A DNA stretch of 34,566 bases from an uncultured Cellulosilyticum sp. Its GTDB lineage: Bacteria; Bacillota; Clostridia; Lachnospirales; Cellulosilyticaceae. The notes beneath the pieces were generated by a model. It did not search any database, was not told where the DNA came from, and saw only the letters and a program-made list of their open reading frames with translations. Of the stretch, positions 6,941-13,596 are shown one piece after another. The position numbers and the translations under genes are program-made. How positions within the stretch are numbered: position 1 is the stretch's first letter; each line of letters starts with the position of its first letter. The stretch covers positions 1 through 34,566 of the forward strand of contig CAKVCL010000035.1 in assembly GCA_934725855.1 (NCBI GenBank), written 5' to 3'.

Positions 6941-7369
6941 ATGGATTTAACATTAGTATGCAGAGAAAAGGTTAGTGGGACATGGATATTTCACGTACGC
7001 TCAGGACAAGCACTGCAAAAGCAAGAGTGGACTGAATTGGTTGAGCAGCACATTAAAGCAAAAGAGCAGAACAAAGAGGAGTTTGAAAAGATTGAGAACA
7101 CAGTAAAGCTTTGGAATGAAAATGATAATAGGCATGAAATTGCACTTATAGTATATGCTTCAAAATATTGTACTAATGTTTCTCAAGAAATTACACCACA
7201 AAAGATAAGCTACAGGGTAGTTAAAGATAGCATGGCCAATGCATATGAACAATCCATTATCACTGTTATAGATGAATTTAATAAAGCTTTATGTGAAAGC
7301 AAGGATGTTGATAATGCAAAGCTAAAAACAATTTGTGTATTAGGTAAGTTAAGGAGGGGAGAAGTATAG
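6941..7369 (+). CDS. Early protein, unknown
   Basis: A 142-aa protein with a beta-rich start (MDLTLVCREKVSGTWIFHVR) and a charged helical middle. It begins 3 nt after the loader gene with AAGGAGGCG upstream. No conserved motif is visible to me. Its place between the replication genes and the SANT-repeat protein suggests a replication or recombination accessory role, which is inference. Confidence 0.6.
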   Translation: MDLTLVCREKVSGTWIFHVRSGQALQKQEWTELVEQHIKAKEQNKEEFEKIENTVKLWNENDNRHEIALIVYASKYCTNVSQEITPQKISYRVVKDSMANAYEQSIITVIDEFNKALCESKDVDNAKLKTICVLGKLRRGEV

Positions 7370-7370
7370 A

Positions 7371-8246
7371 ATGGCACAGGCTAAAAACTGGACTCAAGAT
7401 GAGATAAATTTTCTAATTAAGCATAAAAATAAATCTACTGAATGGGTAGCATTGAAGCTTGGGAGGACAGAAAGAGCAGTGGTGATAAAAAAATCAAAAC
7501 TTAAGCTTTCTAGTCGAGGTAAATGGACTAAGGATGAAATACAATTTTTGATTGACAATTTAGGAGAAATGCCTATTGAAAGTATAGCTAATAAATTACA
7601 TAGGTCACTAAATGCAGTAAATCAAAAAGCTAATATCCTTGGATTTAGTACTGTTATAGCAAGTGACAAGTTATCTTTCAACGAATTGATAAATGAATTA
7701 GGATATGGGTCATCATATTTATACTTAAAAGATAAATGGACAAGTCTAGGGTTAAAGCTTGCTTATTTTAAGATAAATGGGAAAAGAGTGCTTGGCCTTG
7801 AAATAGAGCAATTTTGGAAATGGGCAGAAAAACATCAAGATAGATTGAATTTCAAGAACCTTGAACATAATGCTTTTGGGTACGAGCCAGAATGGGCTAA
7901 AAAGAAAATTGATAAAGATAGAAAGAGAAATAAGCAGAAAGATAAGGTTTGGAGTGAAGAAGAAAAAGAGAGATTGATACTATTACTTAAAAACGGACTT
8001 GATATTTTTAGAATATCAAGGGAACTTAACAGATCACAGCAGGCTATAACGAGTCAAATGATTAGAATGGGCATTAAATATAGACCTAAATATATTGATA
8101 GTAGAAAATGGACAGATGATGAAACAGCCCTTCTTATGCAGATGAAAGAAAAAGATTGTAGCATTGATGAAATAGCAGAAAAAATAGGAAAGACTGCAGG
8201 CGCTGTAAAAATAAAGTATATGAGGATGACAGGTAAAGCAGTTTAA
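7371..8246 (+). CDS. Protein with four SANT/Myb-like HTH repeats
   Basis: The 291-aa protein has two repeats at the N-terminus (W7 to about 45, W52 to about 92) and two at the C-terminus (W194 to 235, W247 to 287). Each starts WT.DE or WSEEE and continues with a small three-helix pattern ending near A-V-..K or A-I-..Q. The central part (about 100-180) has FNELINELGYGSSYLYLKDK, which looks like an excisionase/MerR-type HTH. It is therefore likely a modular DNA-binding protein that touches repeated sites. It begins 1 nt after the previous stop, with AAGGAGGGGAG upstream. Confidence 0.75.
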   Translation: MAQAKNWTQDEINFLIKHKNKSTEWVALKLGRTERAVVIKKSKLKLSSRGKWTKDEIQFLIDNLGEMPIESIANKLHRSLNAVNQKANILGFSTVIASDKLSFNELINELGYGSSYLYLKDKWTSLGLKLAYFKINGKRVLGLEIEQFWKWAEKHQDRLNFKNLEHNAFGYEPEWAKKKIDKDRKRNKQKDKVWSEEEKERLILLLKNGLDIFRISRELNRSQQAITSQMIRMGIKYRPKYIDSRKWTDDETALLMQMKEKDCSIDEIAEKIGKTAGAVKIKYMRMTGKAV

Positions 8247-8247
8247 C

Positions 8248-8300
8248 AACAAATCGATTTTTTAATTGACAAAAACAATAAAAACGTAAATCAATTTGTT
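8248..8300. repeat. 13-bp inverted repeat in a regulatory gap
   Basis: AACAAATCGATTT (8248-8260) matches the complement of AAATCAATTTGTT (8288-8300) at 12 of 13 positions, around a 27-nt gap that contains TTGACA (8266-8271). No -10 lies at 17 bp from that box. The repeat fills the gap between the SANT-repeat gene and the next HTH gene, so it could be an operator or a 5' leader hairpin. Confidence 0.5.
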
Positions 8301-8317
8301 ATAAAAGAGGTGAAAAC

Positions 8318-8578
8318 ATGAAAAGCCTTTACAAAAGATTTAAAGAATTAACAGGCTTTAGTTATACAGATATGGCTGAAAGACTTGGAGTAACTAGACA
8401 GGCAATAGATCATATGCTTAGGAATTACTCCATAACTCACATCAATGCAAGTAAGTGGTTGCTTACGCAAATGATTGATGAAGCAATAGAACGTGAAAGA
8501 AAGCAAATTAGTGAGCTTGAAGAGTTAAAGAAGCAAGTAAAAGAATTTAAAAGTTGTAAGGGAGCGGATGAAAAATGA
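8318..8578 (+). CDS. Small HTH DNA-binding protein
   Basis: The 86-aa protein has an XRE-like HTH (TGFSYTDMAERLGVTRQAID, about 12-34) followed by a charged helix (ISELEELKKQVKEFKSCKG) suited to dimerisation. AGAGGTG lies 8 nt before the ATG. It overlaps the next gene by 4 nt (ATGA), so they are co-translated. It is likely a middle regulator; the inverted repeat just upstream could be its own operator. Confidence 0.7.
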   Translation: MKSLYKRFKELTGFSYTDMAERLGVTRQAIDHMLRNYSITHINASKWLLTQMIDEAIERERKQISELEELKKQVKEFKSCKGADEK

Positions 8579-9147
8579 GCAATAGTGTAAAAGGCTTAGA
8601 AACATTAATTGAAGCTACAGTAAGTGGACTAAGAGAAAAAAGAGACAAATCAAGATGCTGTGAACAATACACAGAGGCTTGTATTGAAAAGATGAAGGAA
8701 TATGCAGAAAGCGGAAAAGAATGTGATTTTAAGTGTGAATACTGCAATAAGTTTAAATGGGTTATTGATAGAGCAAAACATTATGCAGAAAAAACAGGGC
8801 TAACATGGCAGGAAGTATTAACAGGATGGGAAGGAAAGAGAAGCTATTGGTATTTGAATTACTATCAAGATTGCAATCAGCCAGAAATAGAATCAGATAA
8901 TGTTAAAGTGTTTGATACTCTGGAAGAGTTAAGAAGCTCAGTAGGAAAAGAATTTAGATGTCCATGTTGTGGAGGAATAAGTAATAGTCCATATAAATGT
9001 ACAAGCGGAATAAAAAGAAAAGACGGTAAGATTTGCGACTGGAATGTTAATGGATTACTTGGAGATTTAGGGAAAGGCGTATTCGTTTATTGCAAAGAAA
9101 AAGTTATAGGAGAGCGTATGTTCATGCCAATAGCTTGGGAAAACTAA
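8575..9147 (+). CDS. Cys-rich zinc-binding protein, unknown
   Basis: A 190-aa protein with several Cys pairs: CC, CDFKCEYC near residue 50, CPCC near 128, and further single Cys (YKCTSG, KICDWN). The C-terminal cluster looks like a zinc ribbon. The N-terminal part is helical. It is coupled to the HTH gene by a 4-nt overlap. I do not know the family; a nucleic-acid or protein-binding role is inference from the zinc sites. Confidence 0.65.
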   Translation: MSNSVKGLETLIEATVSGLREKRDKSRCCEQYTEACIEKMKEYAESGKECDFKCEYCNKFKWVIDRAKHYAEKTGLTWQEVLTGWEGKRSYWYLNYYQDCNQPEIESDNVKVFDTLEELRSSVGKEFRCPCCGGISNSPYKCTSGIKRKDGKICDWNVNGLLGDLGKGVFVYCKEKVIGERMFMPIAWEN

Positions 9148-9175
9148 ACAAAGTTGATTTTTAGGTGGTGAACAC

Positions 9176-9565
9176 ATGGTTATATGGAAAAATGACATGC
9201 CGTATATAGTAAGAACGATTGATGATCTAAATGGGATTATTGATGCTGAGATATTTGAACAGGTAAAAGCATTTATTGATGACTATGTTGAAAGCAATGA
9301 TAAAGTTGAACAGCTTCGAGATATGATTGGTGATTTAGAAGATGAAGTTTCTAGCTTAGAATATGATATTTCGGAATTAGAGGATGAAAATTCAGAGCTA
9401 GAGGACACCATAGAAAAATTGAAGGAGAAAAAGAATTGCTCACAAAATACTAAAGATGCTTTAAATGATTTTATTGAATCATTTGATGAGAAGGTTTTAA
9501 GTAAAGACCAGTATTACTATTGGTACAAGCTTATGGATGCAATAAAAGAAGAACAAGAGATTTAA
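9176..9565 (+). CDS. Acidic coiled-coil protein
   Basis: A 129-aa protein with a long acidic coiled coil (about 35-85: VEQLRDMIGDLEDEVSSLEY, then repeated ELEDE units) and a helical end. AGGTGGTG precedes the ATG. The function is unknown; strongly acidic phage proteins sometimes mimic DNA, but a coiled-coil scaffold is as likely. Confidence 0.65.
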   Translation: MVIWKNDMPYIVRTIDDLNGIIDAEIFEQVKAFIDDYVESNDKVEQLRDMIGDLEDEVSSLEYDISELEDENSELEDTIEKLKEKKNCSQNTKDALNDFIESFDEKVLSKDQYYYWYKLMDAIKEEQEI

Positions 9566-9593
9566 AAGTGTTTTTTTAGTGGGAGTGGTGCTA

Positions 9594-9795
9594 ATGGCAA
9601 ATAATGCGTGTTATAACTGCACAGAACGGTTTTTAGGTTGTCATGGTACATGTTGTAAGGTATAAGGCATTTAGACATGATAGAGACAAAATACTGCGTG
9701 AAAAATACATACAGAACAAAGAGAAAGATGAAATAAAGCGAGTAAGAAGAAAAAATATGCTAGGAACGCATAAAGTGAGGGTGATTGAAGTATGA
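9594..9795 (+). pseudogene. Frameshifted small Cys-rich zinc-finger gene
   Basis: The first frame reads MANNACYNCTERFLGCHGTC then CKV and stops at 9665. The +1 frame from TAT at 9661 continues YKAFRHDRDKILREKYIQNK and ends RVIEV at 9795. Together they fit a known type of small phage protein, a CxxC...CHxxC finger followed by a basic helix, with one extra base near AAGG (about 9657-9660). GGGAGTGG precedes the ATG. A real indel is the simplest reading; a programmed +1 shift or a sequencing error is possible. Confidence 0.6.
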
Positions 9796-9854
9796 ACCAG
9801 AAAGAAGTAGATGAATGGGTGCAGGAAACGCTTGAGCAAGTAGAAAACGAATAG
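9792..9854 (+). CDS. 20-aa peptide, unknown
   Basis: A 20-aa frame (MNQKEVDEWVQETLEQVENE) overlaps the stop of the frameshifted gene by ATGA and has GAGGG about 10 nt upstream. It is acidic and helical. The ribosome site and coupling support translation, but the length makes the call tentative. Confidence 0.4.
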   Translation: MNQKEVDEWVQETLEQVENE

Positions 9855-9860
9855 ACCATA

Positions 9861-9876
9861 TTGCCGAGGTCGGCAA
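9861..9876 (+). other. GC-rich hairpin before YopX-like gene
   Basis: TTGCCGA (9861-9867) and TCGGCAA (9870-9876) pair perfectly with only GG between them (four bases if the inner A-T pair opens). It is followed by AAAAAAGG and the ribosome site of the next gene 18 nt before its ATG. It stands out against the AT-rich background and may protect or regulate the message. Confidence 0.5.
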
Positions 9877-9893
9877 AAAAGGATAGGTGAAGT

Positions 9894-10250
9894 ATGAGAG
9901 AATACAAATTTAGAGCATGGAATAATGAATTAGGTATGTCAAATGTATTTTGTATTGATCAAGGTATGTTTGAAGCTGAGCCAGATGCAGTTATGCAATA
10001 TACAGGCTTAAAGGACAAAAATGGTAAGGAAATATTTGAGGGAGATATTGTTGTTTTTCATCAACAGATAATGGGGCAACTAATAGAAGATGGATATACA
10101 GGAATAGTAAAGTTTGAGCAATGCTGTTTTACTGTAGATAATGAGAAACAACAAGAATCAGTACCTATATTTGATGAGGTAGGAATGTGGGAAGTATTAG
10201 GAAATATCTTTGAAAATGAAGAGTTGGCAAGCAAATTTAAGTTAAAATAA
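9894..10250 (+). CDS. YopX-family protein
   Basis: The 118-aa protein fits the YopX family common in Firmicute phages: MREYKFRAWN at the start, MQYTGLKDKNGKEIFEGDIV in the middle, and WEVLGNIFENEEL at the end. The fold is a small beta barrel; the molecular role is unknown in the family. AGGTGAAG precedes the ATG. It lies among short accessory genes. Confidence 0.88.
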   Translation: MREYKFRAWNNELGMSNVFCIDQGMFEAEPDAVMQYTGLKDKNGKEIFEGDIVVFHQQIMGQLIEDGYTGIVKFEQCCFTVDNEKQQESVPIFDEVGMWEVLGNIFENEELASKFKLK

Positions 10251-10277
10251 CTTTTTTAAATGCTTGGAGGGAAGAAA

Positions 10278-10493
10278 ATGGAAACAAAGAGATTTGTAGT
10301 AGTAGGTGTTAAGAAAGAGGATTTAGAGGACTCTTTAGCAGGTCTTAGCCAATTAAAACCTATCTTACAAAGAAACGTTATGATAGGTAATGGCAAGAAC
10401 GTTGTGCAAGGTAAAAAGGACGCTGCGGAACTTGGGAAGGATTTCGATACAGCAATTACAGCCATGACAATGCTATTGGGGCAGATGGAATAA
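10278..10493 (+). CDS. Duplicated small protein, copy A
   Basis: A 71-aa protein (METKRFVVVGVKKEDLEDSL start, DTAITAMTMLLGQME end) of unknown family. It begins with a beta strand and continues as helices. A second copy at 10784-10999 matches at 64 of 71 residues. GGAGGG lies 8 nt before the ATG; a 6-residue earlier start would cover that site. Confidence 0.7.
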   Translation: METKRFVVVGVKKEDLEDSLAGLSQLKPILQRNVMIGNGKNVVQGKKDAAELGKDFDTAITAMTMLLGQME

Positions 10494-10533
10494 CAATTTA
10501 ACTTTTTAATTAGTGGAAGGGGGAGCTGTTAAC

Positions 10534-10752
10534 GTGAAAAAGTACTTTGTAACATTTAATGAAGAAGACGGTCAAGAATTTAATGAGTATGATTTACGAG
10601 AAATTGTACAAGAACAGTTTAATGGTATAAAGACAAAAGGTGAACAAGAGGATGTACTTAATGAAATAGCAGCACTTGAGGTAGATGAAGAGTATACATA
10701 CTTTAATGATTACGTTAAAAGATATGATTTAAAAGTTAGGCGTATTGCTTAA
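10534..10752 (+). CDS. Small protein between the duplicated genes
   Basis: A 72-aa acidic protein (KKYFVTFNEEDGQEFNEYDL near the start, YFNDYVKRYDLKVRRIA at the end) of unknown family. The GTG at 10534 is preferred because GGGGGAG lies about 8 nt upstream; a GTG at 10513 would overlap it. It separates the two 71-aa paralogues. Confidence 0.6.
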   Translation: MKKYFVTFNEEDGQEFNEYDLREIVQEQFNGIKTKGEQEDVLNEIAALEVDEEYTYFNDYVKRYDLKVRRIA

Positions 10753-10783
10753 AAATGAATTTTTAAATTACGGAGGGATTTGG

Positions 10784-10999
10784 ATGGAAACAAAAAGATT
10801 TGTTGTAGTAGGAGTAAAAAAAGAAGATTTAGAAGACTCTTTAGCAGGTCTTAGCCAGTTAAAGCCTATATTACAAAGAAATGTGATGCTAGGTAATGGA
10901 CGTAATGTGAAACAGGGTAAAAAGGATGCCCAAGAGATTGGAAAGCATCTTGATACAGCCATAACGGCTATGACAATGCTTTTGGGGCAGATGGAGTAA
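10784..10999 (+). CDS. Duplicated small protein, copy B
   Basis: A 71-aa paralogue of the gene at 10278-10493, differing at seven residues, all within positions 36-55. Many third-codon positions differ, so the copies have diverged mainly at silent sites. CGGAGGG lies about 7 nt before the ATG. It is the last rightward gene before a leftward insert. Confidence 0.7.
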   Translation: METKRFVVVGVKKEDLEDSLAGLSQLKPILQRNVMLGNGRNVKQGKKDAQEIGKHLDTAITAMTMLLGQME

Positions 11000-11032
11000 A
11001 AACTTTAGATTTTAAATTGAAAGAAATAAGGC

Positions 11033-11051
11033 ACGCGTTATACGTGCCCTA
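11033..11051 (-). terminator. Terminator between convergent genes
   Basis: GGCACG (11033-11038) and CGTGCC (11046-11051) pair over 6 bp. On the minus strand the hairpin follows the zinc-ribbon gene's stop and is followed by TTATTTCTTTC. It may also act on the rightward transcript ending at 10999. Confidence 0.6.
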
Positions 11052-11061
11052 CTCTTAATAA

Positions 11062-11202
11062 TTATTCATTATCATCGTCATCAACTAGTGAATATTCAGC
11101 ATCACATGCAGGACATTCAACATTGAAGTCGCCATTTGGCAATAAGCCAATGTGTCCACAGAACTTACATTCTAATTCATCATAATCAATAAGAGAACCC
11201 AT
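11062..11202 (-). CDS. 46-aa zinc-ribbon protein (leftward)
   Basis: The minus strand encodes MGSLIDYDELECKFCGHIGL, then a CPAC knuckle and a DDDDNE tail. Cys12, Cys15, Cys30 and Cys33 form a zinc ribbon. A full AAAGGAGGTG site lies 8 nt before the ATG, and a hairpin terminator follows the stop. It runs against the early operon on its own, and a minus-strand TATAAT lies at 11238-11243. It looks like an independently expressed insert; function unknown. Confidence 0.75.
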   Translation of the reverse strand: MGSLIDYDELECKFCGHIGLLPNGDFNVECPACDAEYSLVDDDDNE

Positions 11203-11313
11203 GTGTATGACACCTCCTTTGAATAATTATTAAGTAAATTATATAGCAAATATTATTGAGAAAAAAGGATAAAAAATAAGAATTTGTGAGCTTTAGGAAA
11301 GGAGCACAGTTAT

Positions 11314-12225
11314 ATGGGAATGACCAGTAATCAGCTTAATTTAGTACGATATGTTGCAGAAAACAACTTACAGAAAGCAAAAGAAGCAGCTTTATGTTGC
11401 TGTTCAGAAGATACCACTCAAAAGAACCATTGGGCTGTAGCAAAATATAGTAACATTTTACGTTCAGGAGGAATGAATATGATAGAACTTCCTGCAAATA
11501 TATCTATGTTTGCTACATTGGAAGATTTAACTAATACATACTTAGAAGATAGATACTATTTAACAGATGATGAAAGAAATCTTTTTGAGCTGATAAAAAA
11601 TATGAATACTGTAAGTTTACAACTCATGGAAAAGCAGATTCCTTATTTAAATGCCACGTTATTATACGGTGAAAGTGGGGTTGGGAAAACAGCATTTTCA
11701 AAATATGTTGCCTATAAACTCAACATGCCATACTTATATGTAAATTTTTCAAGAATGCTAGATAGTTATCTTGGGGGAACTGCTAAGAATTTAACAAGTT
11801 TATTTAACTATATAAATCAACAACAATGTGTTGTGATGTTAGATGAAATAGATAGTTTAGCAGCAAAAAGAGAATACGGAGGTGGTGGAGCAAGTGCGGA
11901 GGTCTCAAGAAGTACCACTTGCTTATTACAAATGTTAGATTCTGTTACTAATGACCATGTAATCATTGCAGCAACTAACTTAATAGATGATGTTGATACG
12001 GCTGTAAGGCGAAGATTTACGCAAAAGCATGAAATGCACAGACTTACAGCAGAAGATAATGAGAAATTTATACGCCAATATCTTGATGATGTAGGATTTA
12101 ATTATGACTTAGATTCTATAAAAAAGTATAGTGAAGGGAATAATTCAGCAGCAGAGATTATGACTCATATAACAAGGAAAATTGCTGAATGCTTAATTTC
12201 TAAAACTGAAATAGTTGTTTTGTAG
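11314..12225 (+). CDS. Stand-alone AAA+ ATPase
   Basis: A 303-aa AAA+ ATPase related to FtsH/Cdc48-type modules. It has Walker A GESGVGKT (119-126), a pore-loop-like SYLGG (151-155), Walker B VVMLDE (173-178), sensor-1 Asn222 in IIAATN, and arginine finger candidates in VRRRF (232-234). The N-terminal 60 residues include a CCC and may bind a partner. No protease domain is fused. A remodelling role for replication or host complexes is inference. AAAGGAGC lies before the ATG, and since the gene upstream points left, a new rightward promoter or read-through is needed. Confidence 0.85.
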   Translation: MGMTSNQLNLVRYVAENNLQKAKEAALCCCSEDTTQKNHWAVAKYSNILRSGGMNMIELPANISMFATLEDLTNTYLEDRYYLTDDERNLFELIKNMNTVSLQLMEKQIPYLNATLLYGESGVGKTAFSKYVAYKLNMPYLYVNFSRMLDSYLGGTAKNLTSLFNYINQQQCVVMLDEIDSLAAKREYGGGGASAEVSRSTTCLLQMLDSVTNDHVIIAATNLIDDVDTAVRRRFTQKHEMHRLTAEDNEKFIRQYLDDVGFNYDLDSIKKYSEGNNSAAEIMTHITRKIAECLISKTEIVVL

Positions 12226-12257
12226 TTTAAAAACCGAATTTGTGTGAGGTGAGTATT

Positions 12258-12395
12258 ATGGATTGTGATTTAGCTATGACGCCAGAATGTATTAAATGTT
12301 GTAAGTATTGCAAAGAAAAATGTGAGCGTGAGTGTATATTCTCAAAAAGAAATGAAGATTGTGATCATGAAATTGAGCATATAGATGAAGATTAA
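12258..12395 (+). CDS. 45-aa Cys-rich protein
   Basis: The frame reads MDCDLAMTPECIKCCKYCKE and continues KCERECIFSKRNEDCDHEIE to an acidic end. Nine Cys, mostly in CxxC-like spacing, suggest a small zinc or metal-binding domain. GAGGTGAG precedes the ATG. No family recognised. Confidence 0.6.
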   Translation: MDCDLAMTPECIKCCKYCKEKCERECIFSKRNEDCDHEIEHIDED

Positions 12396-12420
12396 AAATC
12401 CAAAATTGTGAGGTGAGAGC

Positions 12421-12501
12421 GTGAACCTATTAATTTTTATATTTGTAATGACTGTAATGGTAGCTTACTTGGTTTGGCTTATGTGGCAAATGGATAAATA
12501 A
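12421..12501 (+). CDS. 26-aa putative membrane peptide
   Basis: A GTG-started frame (MNLLIFIFVMTVMVAYLVWL then MWQMDK) is one hydrophobic span with a charged end. GAGGTGAG lies 6 nt upstream. It may sit in the host membrane; its role is unknown. Confidence 0.5.
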   Translation: MNLLIFIFVMTVMVAYLVWLMWQMDK

Positions 12502-12525
12502 AATCAGAGTTTGGGAGTGGTAAAA

Positions 12526-12735
12526 GTGGAACATTTAGATACAAATATAGTGAGGATAGTTGAAGATAGCGTGATTGGATTGGAGTTGGTTGGAAAAACT
12601 ATAACCCACAGAACTAAAGGAAAAGGAGTTGTTGTGGGTTATAGCTCAGTATCAGGTGAACCATTTGCATTTTTTTATGATCTTCAACAAATTACAGATA
12701 GAGTATGTTGTTTCTCACATACTGAAATTATTTAG
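12526..12735 (+). CDS. Small beta-barrel-like protein, unknown
   Basis: A 69-aa protein whose middle (ELVGKTITHRTKGKGVVVGY, then FAFFYDLQQ) resembles the SH3/Tudor-like barrel of CarD- or UvrD-tail type (V-G-..-H..-G.G-V). It could bind polymerase or nucleic acid, but the similarity is only a pattern. GGGAGTGG precedes the GTG at 12526; TTG 12511 and GTG 12517 are less well placed. Its last 8 nt overlap the convergent DUF4145 gene. Confidence 0.6.
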   Translation: MEHLDTNIVRIVEDSVIGLELVGKTITHRTKGKGVVVGYSSVSGEPFAFFYDLQQITDRVCCFSHTEII

Positions 12736-13426
12736 GAAAAATAGTTTCAGCATCTTTTGTAATAAGAACCATTGAAATAAAGTATACAGTGGCAGTGATG
12801 AAGTTTTTCATATCTGAAACATCTCTATTCTCTTGCTTACGTATGTAGTGGGCTTCATCATTGCCAATCCAAGCAGACTTTTCTGCTAATATCTTAATGC
12901 GTGGATCGTCAATATAATTTTTGATACAAGCGCTAAGTGGCATAGATTTAATTTTTTCTTCTTCATCTTTATGCTCAGAAGTTGAAAAATCTTTTATTAG
13001 AAATTCAAGAGCTTTTCTATAGCCTAGTCCTGCAATTTCATCTAATCCTGAACATTCAGCAGCTAGAGCTTGGTTGTATATTTTCACGAAGGATGGAGAC
13101 AAGTTATTGATGTGTTCGTCAAATAACTTCTCTTTAAAGCGATTTGGTTCAGATGAGACTACGCAAGTCACATAATAGTAATCATAAGCACTGCTAGATT
13201 TTGAACTTAAGTAAACGTCATAATCAGTTATAAATGCGGAGCTACAACCAGTACAGTAGTTATGTATAGATACATGCGGGTTGCCAGATAAGTTTTTGTG
13301 TAAAACTGAAGATATAAATTTTGGGGATATATTGGCTTTACAAATCGGGCAAATTTTTTCTTCCTCATAGATAAGATATGAGTCTCTAGAGTCTATGATA
13401 TTATTTAATTTTATCTTCTTTTCCAT
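12728..13426 (-). CDS. Zinc ribbon plus DUF4145 protein (leftward)
   Basis: The 232-aa protein has an N-terminal zinc ribbon (Cys26, Cys29, Cys58, Cys61) and a C-terminal DUF4145 helical domain (about 112-222; YNQALAAECSGLDEIAGLGY, RKALEFLIKDF, and the end of the fold near DEAHYIRKQE). DUF4145 is also found fused to type I restriction R subunits and in genes near defence systems. It faces against the operon and has its own promoter (TTGAAA-17-TAGAAT) and a GGAGG site, so it is likely expressed in the lysogen. A superinfection-exclusion or other defence role is inference. Confidence 0.8.
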   Translation of the reverse strand: MEKKIKLNNIIDSRDSYLIYEEEKICPICKANISPKFISSVLHKNLSGNPHVSIHNYCTGCSSAFITDYDVYLSSKSSSAYDYYYVTCVVSSEPNRFKEKLFDEHINNLSPSFVKIYNQALAAECSGLDEIAGLGYRKALEFLIKDFSTSEHKDEEEKIKSMPLSACIKNYIDDPRIKILAEKSAWIGNDEAHYIRKQENRDVSDMKNFITATVYFISMVLITKDAETIFPK

Positions 13427-13450
13427 ATTTGGCACCTCCTTTCTTATTAA

Positions 13451-13479
13451 ATTCTACAATATTACAATTAATATTTCAA
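13451..13479 (-). promoter_or_regulatory. Promoter of the DUF4145 gene
   Basis: On the minus strand TTGAAA (13479-13474) is followed after 17 bp by TAGAAT (13456-13451), 25 nt before the ATG. No phage operator of the ACAAC type overlaps it, so it should be active in the lysogen. Confidence 0.7.
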
Positions 13480-13554
13480 AAATTATGGCATATAAATATG
13501 CGATTATCAACATAGGAGCACAGAGGAAAAATAACAGAACAAATCTGATTTTGG

Positions 13555-13578
13555 GGTCTCGGCAGGAATGTCGGGACC
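13555..13578 (+). other. Hairpin before small gene
   Basis: GGTCTCG (13555-13561) pairs with CGGGACC (13572-13578) with one T-G pair around a 10-nt loop. It lies 18 nt before the ATG at 13597, close to the ribosome site, like the hairpin at 9861. Confidence 0.45.
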
Positions 13579-13596
13579 AATTTAGGAGTGATGATT

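Noticed and set aside
8266..8304. Promoter using TTGACA at 8266 and TTATAA at 8299
   Set aside because: The boxes are 27 bp apart, well outside the usual 16-18 bp, so I kept only the inverted repeat.
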